Part shown: positions 1 to 5,688 of the stretch, piece by piece | Position numbering within the stretch: position 1 is the stretch's first letter | Layout: each line of letters opens with the position of its first letter | Assembly: GCA_965369375.1 (NCBI GenBank) | Contig: CBDUQN010000110.1 | Coordinates: forward strand, 1 to 8,817 | From: CBDUQN01 sp965369375 | GTDB taxonomy: Bacteria > Krumholzibacteriota > Krumholzibacteriia > Krumholzibacteriales > Krumholzibacteriaceae | DNA length: 8,817 bases | Direction: 5' to 3' | Made by a program: the position numbers and the translations under genes | Notes under the pieces: model-generated | What the model was told of the DNA's origin: nothing | The model's database searches: none | The model's input: only the letters and a program-made list of their open reading frames with translations

Positions 1-146
1 CGATAAATTCCTGCAAAGCGAATCATTTGATCGGCTCGAATGAAGACATGGCATTGGAACCAGAAGCGACTAAGATGTGTCTTGGAATGATATCACGCAC
101 AAAAACGAACAATGTTGATCCGCGAACAGTCAACCTTTTTGCACCA

Positions 147-1859
147 TCATTGCAGCCCCGTCTCTTCCGGCATGCGGTGTTCGAGAAACAGGGGATCGTT
201 AGACAAAAACGTCTCCCTGAGCATCTCATCAATGAGAAAATTCAACATGCCATCGAAGAATCCTCCCGCAAGGATGCTCTGCAGGAGGTTCATCCGAGCC
301 GGAAGGTGCACGATCACCACACGTGATGGATCATCTATGCCGCCGAGCTCGCATGCGAGCTCGAGTGATCGGCTGAAATCCCCGACGTCATCGATCAATC
401 CCTTGTCTTTGGCCTGGCTGCCCGTCCAAATGCGCCCACGCGCGATGGAATCGACCGCACCGTACGTCATCCCACGGAACCGGGCGATCTCCTGTATCCA
501 GTTTCGGTAGAATTCCCAGTGCTCTTCACTCACCACCGCCCATTCGTCTTCGGTGAAGTCGCGGTAGTCCGAGTAGATAAGCGATTTTTCACCGATTCCT
601 ATCTCGTCTTTTGTTATTCCGATCTTATCGTAAAATCCCCGCCAGTTCAATTTTCCCATGATCGAACCGATAGATCCGGTGATGCTGCCCGGTAGAGCCA
701 CGATGCGATCGGCGCGGTACGAGATCTCATACCCGCCAGAAGCCGCCACGTCGGACATGGAAACGACGACCGGCTTCTCTCTCGCCGTCATTTCGACCTG
801 CCGAGATATCATATCGCCCGCGATGCCGTCACCGCCCGGCGAATCGACTCTCAGGATGACGGCCTTTATACTCTTGTTTTTCTGAGCCCTGCGCAGCTCA
901 CGTATGACCGATTCAGATCCCATCCTCGGTCCCGATGTGAAATCGAATCCGCTCTCACCCATAATTATATTACCCTGAGCATGAATGACGGCGATCTTCT
1001 GCCCGTATCCCGCGTAACCGGCTACGCCGTTCGATTTCATGTATTCACGTGAACTGATGAACCTCAGTCCTTTCCCCGTATAACGCTCCCGTATCTCGTC
1101 CCAGTAACGGATCCCGTCAATGAGTCCGTTCGCATAGGCTCGCCGGGGGCTGTAGAGACCGCGGTCTATCCAAGATCTCACCGTATCCTCGTCCTGACCG
1201 CGTCCTTCAGCAATATTCAGGACGAAACGATCGAATAAATCGGCCAGGACCCACTCGATCATCTCCTTTGACTCAGGTGATCGCTTCTTTTCTGTAAACA
1301 TTTCAGCTGCCGACTTGTAATTTTCTATCCGGTGGATATTCGGCGTAATTCCCAGCTTGTCAAGCGTGCCGCGAACGAAAACGGCGCTCGAAGCAAGCCC
1401 CGGTATCATGAGATATCCGCTCGGTGGCATATAGATAGAATCCGAAACACAGGCTAAAACATAGTGATGATTTACCAGAACAGGAGAGAATGCTATCACC
1501 TCCTTGCCAGTATCCTTGAACCTGAGTAACGCCGCCCGGAGATCTTCACACTTCGCCACGCCGGCCCCGGATGGAAGGATGCGGAGTACGATCGCATCCA
1601 CCCGGTCATCGGTCGCCGCGCGGTCGATGCAGGTCAAGAGATCCGTCAGGGACGGCTCTCGTTTTCTGAAGAAGGTCCCCGCGGAGTAGTACGGATTGTA
1701 TTCGAGCATCCTTCCATGCATATCGAGAACAACGGCCGCCCTTCTCGAATCGACCTTGAGTCCTGTCCCGACCGAGCTGAAGAAGGCTACAAGGGGAAGC
1801 ACGACGAGAAAAAAGACCAAGAATATAACCAGAATGAGATACTTCCCTTTTTTTGTCAT
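147..1859 (-). CDS. sppA: Signal peptide peptidase SppA, 67K type (S49 serine protease)
   Basis: The 570-aa product is a membrane-anchored serine protease of family S49, whose members degrade cleaved signal peptides and other membrane-associated peptides on the outer face of the inner membrane. Residues about 7-28 form one N-terminal transmembrane segment after a short basic stretch (MTKKGK). Two S49 domains follow, as in the long E. coli-type enzyme. The general-base lysine is K182 in ENYKSAAEMF, in the N-terminal domain. The nucleophile is S374 in DVAASGGYEIS, in the C-terminal domain, preceded by the RVDSPGG strand (337-343). Both catalytic residues are intact, and the length is close to the roughly 600 aa typical of this type. 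The ATG start has a good ribosome binding site (GGAGGT, 1865-1871 region) about 7 nt upstream. The gene lies 86 bp after the deacetylase gene with no terminator between, so it probably belongs to the same operon. The last 50 residues are an amphipathic tail of unknown role. Confidence 0.95.
   Translation of the reverse strand: MTKKGKYLILVIFLVFFLVVLPLVAFFSSVGTGLKVDSRRAAVVLDMHGRMLEYNPYYSAGTFFRKREPSLTDLLTCIDRAATDDRVDAIVLRILPSGAGVAKCEDLRAALLRFKDTGKEVIAFSPVLVNHHYVLACVSDSIYMPPSGYLMIPGLASSAVFVRGTLDKLGITPNIHRIENYKSAAEMFTEKKRSPESKEMIEWVLADLFDRFVLNIAEGRGQDEDTVRSWIDRGLYSPRRAYANGLIDGIRYWDEIRERYTGKGLRFISSREYMKSNGVAGYAGYGQKIAVIHAQGNIIMGESGFDFTSGPRMGSESVIRELRRAQKNKSIKAVILRVDSPGGDGIAGDMISRQVEMTAREKPVVVSMSDVAASGGYEISYRADRIVALPGSITGSIGSIMGKLNWRGFYDKIGITKDEIGIGEKSLIYSDYRDFTEDEWAVVSEEHWEFYRNWIQEIARFRGMTYGAVDSIARGRIWTGSQAKDKGLIDDVGDFSRSLELACELGGIDDPSRVVIVHLPARMNLLQSILAGGFFDGMLNFLIDEMLRETFLSNDPLFLEHRMPEETGLQ
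344..363. repeat. Perfect 20-bp palindrome inside sppA
   Basis: The sequence CGAGCTCGCATGCGAGCTCG equals its own reverse complement and the symmetry stops at both flanks. It encodes the ELACEL stretch (residues about 500-505) of SppA. The symmetry largely follows from repeated Glu-Leu codons (GAG CTC) on either side of GCA TGC, so it may be accidental. A cruciform or RNA hairpin is possible but nothing else supports a function. Confidence 0.6.
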
Positions 1860-1945
1860 ACTGCTACCTCCATTGTGCGATTGTCACGCCCGATTCCCGT
1901 TCTCCAGCAAACCTTTGAATGAAATACGAAGTGTGACGCTTGTTC

Positions 1946-3100
1946 TCATGTGCCGGCCAGTAGCAACGGCCGGATCTCTTTTTTGAAATGAGCGATGAGC
2001 TGATCCGCTTGAGCCATCGCAGCATCCTTTTCCGTTCCCGAAGTGACGACAGGCATGTCTCTGAGGTCGGCTCCCTGAACGGATGAGTCGCCGAGGAACA
2101 CACCACCGAGAGCGCCACCGTACCCTTCCTCGGGCTGGATACCGGCCAGCTCCTCCCAGAGCAGCGTCAGACATTTTTCCACGTTGCTCTTGTTGTATCC
2201 CCCCCCACCGAGCGCGACGATATGGGGAAAACTGCGATGAAGCAGCTTGACAGCTCTTATATATCCATTGTTCGACAGAAGGAGGTGAGCGAGGGGATCG
2301 GTCGAGAGCGCATCGGAACCGAACTGGCCGACGATTATTTCAGGCTCGAAAATGCCGAGCGCTTCCATGACGATCTCCCGAAAGAGGCGGAGAAAAACCT
2401 CGTCGTCGCTGTACGGATCGAGCGGCACATTGATATTGAATCCCCTGCCCTCACCCTTACCCATCTCACCCTCGAATCCGCTCCAGGGAAAGAGCGTCCT
2501 TCCCGTTTCGTGAATCGAGATGGTAAGAACCGTCGGGTCGTCATAGTATGCCGCTTGTAGCGCGTCTCCGTGGTGGGCGTCGATATCGACATATGCCACC
2601 CGCTTTCCCTTCTCGCGGAGCTCGTCTATCGCTATCGCAATATCATTGACGTAACAGAACCCCGACGCGCGGTCGCGAAATGCATGGTGCCAGCCGCCGC
2701 AGGGATTAAACGCGCTTTCGACGCCGTCCGCCACACGCCTGGCAGCCACGAGCGTCGCCGTGGCCGAGAGGGAGGCAAACTCGTAAACGCCTTTGAATAT
2801 GGGATTCTCGGCGGAACCCACTCCGTGATGAAGCATCTCGATATCCACCTCGGTCCCGCTGTTGGCCCTTTTCAGAACCTCTATATATTCAGGCGTGTGA
2901 AACCGCTCGAGCAACTGATAATCCACTTCCTCCACCGCAACAACCTCAACCCTTGGGTCCGAGAAAAGCCCCCTCTCTTTGCACATATCGTAAACCCAAG
3001 AACCGCGTTCAGGTTTGAAGGGATGATCCGAGCTTACCTGGAATGTCCCAAGTTTTTCCGCATGAACGAATGCCGCTTTGAACCGGGGATCGTTGCTCAA
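1946..3100 (-). CDS. acuC: AcuC-like zinc-dependent protein deacetylase (histone deacetylase superfamily)
   Basis: The 384-aa product belongs to the class I-like arginase/deacetylase fold and matches the usual length of bacterial AcuC, which removes acetyl groups from lysines of proteins such as acetyl-CoA synthetase. The active site is complete. The His-His dyad is H138-H139 in GGWHHAF. The zinc ligands are D174 and H176 in YVDIDAHHGD and D268 in the STDPL segment. The catalytic tyrosine is Y302 in LGGGGYN. The ASGFCYVND motif (145-153) is also conserved. I take the TTG at 3098-3100 as start: it overlaps the TGA of the upstream gene in TTGA, an in-frame stop lies just upstream, the next in-frame Met is residue 40 inside the fold, and GGGGGA sits about 9 nt before it. 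Translation is therefore probably coupled to the CoA-transferase/GNAT gene. The neighbour suggests it may reverse that protein's acetylation; acetylpolyamine or other acyl substrates remain possible. Confidence 0.93.
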   Translation of the reverse strand: MSNDPRFKAAFVHAEKLGTFQVSSDHPFKPERGSWVYDMCKERGLFSDPRVEVVAVEEVDYQLLERFHTPEYIEVLKRANSGTEVDIEMLHHGVGSAENPIFKGVYEFASLSATATLVAARRVADGVESAFNPCGGWHHAFRDRASGFCYVNDIAIAIDELREKGKRVAYVDIDAHHGDALQAAYYDDPTVLTISIHETGRTLFPWSGFEGEMGKGEGRGFNINVPLDPYSDDEVFLRLFREIVMEALGIFEPEIIVGQFGSDALSTDPLAHLLLSNNGYIRAVKLLHRSFPHIVALGGGGYNKSNVEKCLTLLWEELAGIQPEEGYGGALGGVFLGDSSVQGADLRDMPVVTSGTEKDAAMAQADQLIAHFKKEIRPLLLAGT

Positions 3101-4965
3101 CCTTCATCATCCCCCAGGAAATCGATACTCATCGAATAGATGCCATCATCGAGCTTGCTCTGGACTGGATAGCCGCACTTGTGCATGACATGCATCATAT
3201 ATTTGTTCTCGGCAAGAATCTCCGCCTTGAAACCATCGATATCGAATTCCAGAGCAATCTCTATCAGTTTGCTCATCAGGTGCGAACCGATACCCTGGTT
3301 CTGCCAGTCATCCCGAACAACAAATGCTATTTCAGCAAGGTTGTCGGCGGGATCGGTCTTGAATCTGCCGATTGCAATGAGCTCATAATCGCCAGGCTCG
3401 CCGAGGAGCCCGACGATAGCCATCTCCTCCTGATAATCTATATTGACATAGGGTTGGATTTTCTCATGGGGCATGGCCTTTACAATATTGAAAAACCGGT
3501 AGTAAACCGACCGGTCGCTCAGTGAATAGAAAAATGCCCTCTGCAACGCCTCATCGGTGGGTTTAATCGGCCTGAAAAAGACATCGACATCGCCGAATAG
3601 GACCGTATGCTCGTACTTCTCCGGATAGAACCGCCCATGGATGGTGAGCGGCATTTGATCCATGTGAACGAGGTTGCGTTTCTTCGCATAGTCGAGCAGA
3701 TCGTCACGGAAATCAGGGTGAGCGATACTGATGAGCGCGAGCGCTCTCTCCCGCAGGTTCTTCCCATGGAGGTTCGCGATCCCGTACTCCGTGACCACAT
3801 AGTGAACATCGCCCCTCGAAGTCACGACGCCCGCTCCCTGGTCGAGAAACGCTACGATCCGCGAGATGGTACCGTCTTTTGCCGTCGAGGGCAGCACGAT
3901 GATCGGCTTGCCGCCCTTTGATCGCGCCGCGCCGCGGACAAAATCGACCTGACCGCCGATGCCCGAGTAGAAGTATTCGCCGATGGAATCGGCGCAGACC
4001 TGTCCGGTAAGATCGACCTGGATGGCGCCGTTTATAGAAACCATGTTATCGTTCTGAGCGATAACGAACGGATCGTCTGTGTAACCGCACGGATGGAACT
4101 CTATCAATGGATTATCGTTCACAAAATCATAGAGTCGCTGCGAGCCCATGCAGAAACTCGTGATAATCTTCCCGTTATGAAGCGTCTTTTTTCTATTCGT
4201 TATGACCCCTTTCTCGACGAGATCGATAATGCCGTCGGAGAACATCTCGGTATGGACACCGAGGTCGCTCTTGTCTGCAAGGTTTCTCAGGATTGCATTC
4301 GGAATCATGCCGATACCCGCCTGGATAGTCGCACCGTTACCTATCAATTTGGCCGCGTTCTGACCGATTTTCATAGCAACCTTATCCGGGGTCGGCGGCG
4401 GCAATGTCGGAATCGGATAATCGCATTCCACAACCGCGTCTATATCTTTGAGATGGATAAAGCTGTCGCCGAGCGTTCGCGGCATCTGTTTGTTGACCTC
4501 TGCAATCACGAACTTCGCGCTTTCGGCGCCGGCCTTAACGATGTCCACCGAGACGCCGAGAGAACAGAATCCGTAGTTGTCCGGAGGTGCGACCTGTATA
4601 AGAGCGACATCTATCTTGAGCCGGCCCGAACGGATCAGCTTCGGCAGCTCGGAGAGGAAGATCGGCGTATATTCAGCCCTTCCCTCATTTACCGCACCCC
4701 GAATATTCGGGCCGATAAAGAAGGCATTCTGTTTGAAGGGCTTGCTCAAGATCTCTTCCGCATAACCGGTGGTACCGAGTTCGATGAGGTTTATCGTTTC
4801 GTGATCCGCAATACAATGCCCCTTGTCGATGAGCACCTGTACAAGACACTTCGGCTCTGCGGCACCCGAACCGATAAAGATCCGGTTTCCCGGCTTTATC
4901 AATTTAATGAGATCATCAACCGAGCATTTCTTGCTCTCGTATATCTTGTCAACCTGGACACTCAT
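3097..4965 (-). CDS. Acetyl-CoA hydrolase/transferase fused to a C-terminal GNAT acetyltransferase domain
   Basis: This 622-aa fusion has two parts. Residues 1 to about 445 are a family I-fold CoA-transferase of the 4-hydroxybutyrate/acetate CoA-transferase (Cat1/AbfT) group, which exchanges CoA between acyl-CoA and free carboxylates. The likely catalytic glutamate is E240 in GVHTEMFSDG, and the CoA-binding loop is GIGGQVDF (335-342). Residues about 462-617 form a GNAT domain that begins FRPIKPTDEA, like the C-terminal acetyltransferase of Pat-type protein lysine acetyltransferases. Its acetyl-CoA loop is WQNQGIGSHL, with the Q-x-x-G-x-G pattern at 555-560. The fusion is a known database architecture. 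The reading frame can be extended to a TTG at 4986, but the ATG at 4963-4965 follows a strong ribosome binding site and is preferred. It is first in an operon with a deacetylase gene that overlaps by 4 nt. Which acyl-CoA it uses and which proteins it acetylates cannot be read from the sequence. Confidence 0.93.
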   Translation of the reverse strand: MSVQVDKIYESKKCSVDDLIKLIKPGNRIFIGSGAAEPKCLVQVLIDKGHCIADHETINLIELGTTGYAEEILSKPFKQNAFFIGPNIRGAVNEGRAEYTPIFLSELPKLIRSGRLKIDVALIQVAPPDNYGFCSLGVSVDIVKAGAESAKFVIAEVNKQMPRTLGDSFIHLKDIDAVVECDYPIPTLPPPTPDKVAMKIGQNAAKLIGNGATIQAGIGMIPNAILRNLADKSDLGVHTEMFSDGIIDLVEKGVITNRKKTLHNGKIITSFCMGSQRLYDFVNDNPLIEFHPCGYTDDPFVIAQNDNMVSINGAIQVDLTGQVCADSIGEYFYSGIGGQVDFVRGAARSKGGKPIIVLPSTAKDGTISRIVAFLDQGAGVVTSRGDVHYVVTEYGIANLHGKNLRERALALISIAHPDFRDDLLDYAKKRNLVHMDQMPLTIHGRFYPEKYEHTVLFGDVDVFFRPIKPTDEALQRAFFYSLSDRSVYYRFFNIVKAMPHEKIQPYVNIDYQEEMAIVGLLGEPGDYELIAIGRFKTDPADNLAEIAFVVRDDWQNQGIGSHLMSKLIEIALEFDIDGFKAEILAENKYMMHVMHKCGYPVQSKLDDGIYSMSIDFLGDDEG

Positions 4966-4972
4966 TGGAATA

Positions 4973-4980
4973 CCCCCCTT
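4973..4980 (-). promoter_or_regulatory. Ribosome binding site that sets the CoA-transferase start
   Basis: On the minus strand AAGGGGGG lies 7 nt before the ATG at 4963-4965. The alternative in-frame TTG at 4984-4986 lies upstream of this purine run and has no such site of its own, so the ATG is the better start. Confidence 0.7.
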
Positions 4981-5062
4981 AGGCAATCATATTCTCAACC
5001 GCATCCATTAATCCGCTCGAATCGCGCATGCTATTCACATTTGGGACATTACTATCATCGCT

Positions 5063-5071
5063 ATTCTACCA
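5063..5071 (-). promoter_or_regulatory. Possible extended -10 promoter of the CoA-transferase operon
   Basis: The minus strand reads TGGTAGAAT, which matches the extended -10 form TGnTATAAT except for one base. No good -35 hexamer stands 16-18 bp upstream. Transcription from here would give a leader of about 90 nt before the ATG at 4965. A second weak candidate further up is TTGAAT (5341-5346), 16 bp, TATACA (5319-5324). Confidence 0.25.
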
Positions 5072-5109
5072 CAAACCGGTGATTTCTAGAAATGTTTAAG
5101 CGTGGACAA

Positions 5110-5187
5110 AAAGAACCACCCTGACTACGGTTCGGTTGCGAAATGGGGGGACTAACGAGCCACACCGTAGGTAGCGGATGGTTCTTT
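5110..5187. repeat. Imperfect inverted repeat, about 78 bp overall
   Basis: AAAGAACCA (5110-5118) and CTACGGT (5125-5131) reappear in reverse complement as ACCGTAG (5164-5170) and TGGTTCTTT (5179-5187). The two paired blocks lie in the same nested order with slightly different spacers (6 and 8 bp), and partial pairing continues inward. The loop contains a run of G (minus strand C). This could be the end structure of a small decayed mobile element, a folded leader RNA of the downstream operon, or a protein site. No coding frame is associated with it. Confidence 0.6.
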
Positions 5188-5358
5188 CTGCTAAAGATTC
5201 CCCTTTTTGGTCGGTTCAAGGAGATATGGATTCTGCTCATAACTAATACACGAATTATGCCAGGATCGGTGAATTTCGGGCGCGCCTCCGGTATTGCCGA
5301 AGTATCACGGTATCTTGTTGTATAAATTATAGTTGAGATCATTCAATGATTCGTGTGC

Positions 5359-5380
5359 CCGGCGCTTTCCGAAGCGCCGG
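5359..5380. repeat. Perfect hairpin with a 9-bp stem
   Basis: CCGGCGCTT, the 4-nt loop TCCG, then AAGCGCCGG form a stable GC-rich stem-loop in either transcript. No T-tract follows on either strand (the minus strand continues GCACACG), so it is not a standard intrinsic terminator. It could still slow polymerase or protect a 3' end of the regulator transcript. Confidence 0.6.
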
Positions 5381-5543
5381 ATCAAGGCGGTTTGAACCGG
5401 ATTGTACGGCCGGTGGACACCGCGAGGTGGACAAGGTGCAGTAACATTCATATAAAACTAAGGTTAGTGCCCCTCTTTGCTACTTGTTCAAGATACGGAC
5501 ACGGTATACACCCTGAACAGTCGAAAAGTCATATGTTGCGGTT

Positions 5544-5686
5544 AGCGGATATCCCGGGAATGCGAAAAACGCCATGATGGTTGATCGATGCGTTTCGCTG
5601 CTTTGAGCGGATATCCCGGGAATGCGAAAAACGCCATGTCGCTTGATAGGCATGAATCGCTACGTCGTGCGGACATCGCGGGATTG
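5544..5686. repeat. 62-bp tandem repeat: two perfect 33-bp cores and a decayed third copy
   Basis: A 33-bp core, beginning AGCGGATATCCCGGGAATGC and ending AACGCCATG, occurs identically at 5544-5576 and 5606-5638, a period of 62 bp. A third, diverged copy starts in register at 5669 (GCGGACATCGCGGGATTG, 16 of 18 bases matching) and ends at the 3' end of the regulator gene. The 29-bp stretches between the cores are also related, with about 16 of 29 positions matching, so the whole 62-bp unit was duplicated. The core contains the palindromes GGATATCC and CCCGGG and a short GCG-N5-CGC inverted repeat. It lies just downstream of the regulator's stop codon. Confidence 0.85.
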
Positions 5687-5688
5687 AT

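Larger units (their letters stand above)
4966..5688. other. 723-bp intergenic region with repeats and no credible gene
   Basis: This gap lies between the end of the sigma-54 regulator and the start of the CoA-transferase operon. Open frames in it (for example 5061-5342 on the minus strand) have no recognisable motif, no convincing ribosome binding site and atypical composition. From right to left it contains the 62-bp tandem repeat (5544-5686), two GGTGGACA copies 14 bp apart (5412 and 5426), a perfect hairpin (5359-5380), a 13-bp palindrome ATCATTCAATGAT (5338-5350), an AT-rich patch with TATAAT-like words on the minus strand (5319-5331), a long imperfect inverted repeat (5110-5187) and an extended -10 motif (5063-5071). 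No clear -24/-12 sigma-54 promoter and no strong T-tailed terminator is visible. It could be a long regulatory leader or a site of decayed mobile DNA. Confidence 0.7.

Noticed and set aside
101..134. Possible terminator after sppA (GTTGA/TCAAC stem and a T5 run on the minus strand).
   Set aside because: The stem has only 5 bp with an 11-nt loop, and the T-run is separated from it by 8 nt.
4966..4986. Upstream TTG start adding 7 residues to the CoA-transferase/GNAT protein.
   Set aside because: The purine-rich ribosome binding site lies between this TTG and the ATG at 4965, so the ATG is the natural start.
4093..5082. 329-aa open frame on the plus strand opposite the CoA-transferase gene.
   Set aside because: It is antisense to a strongly recognisable gene, its translation is rich in Arg and His with no domain motif, and it lacks a convincing ribosome binding site.
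5061..5342. 93-aa open frame on the minus strand in the intergenic gap.
   Set aside because: No motif, no ribosome binding site, and it runs through the inverted repeat; it looks like chance.
5562..5575. Sigma-54 promoter look-alike TGGCGTTTTTCGCA on the minus strand, repeated in both 62-bp units.
   Set aside because: The distance between the GG and GC elements is 10 instead of the required 12 bases, and no gene start follows closely.
5544..5686. CRISPR-like layout (33-bp repeats with a 29-bp spacer).
   Set aside because: Only two full repeats, the two spacer segments are related to each other, and no cas gene is present; a duplicated 62-bp unit explains it better.
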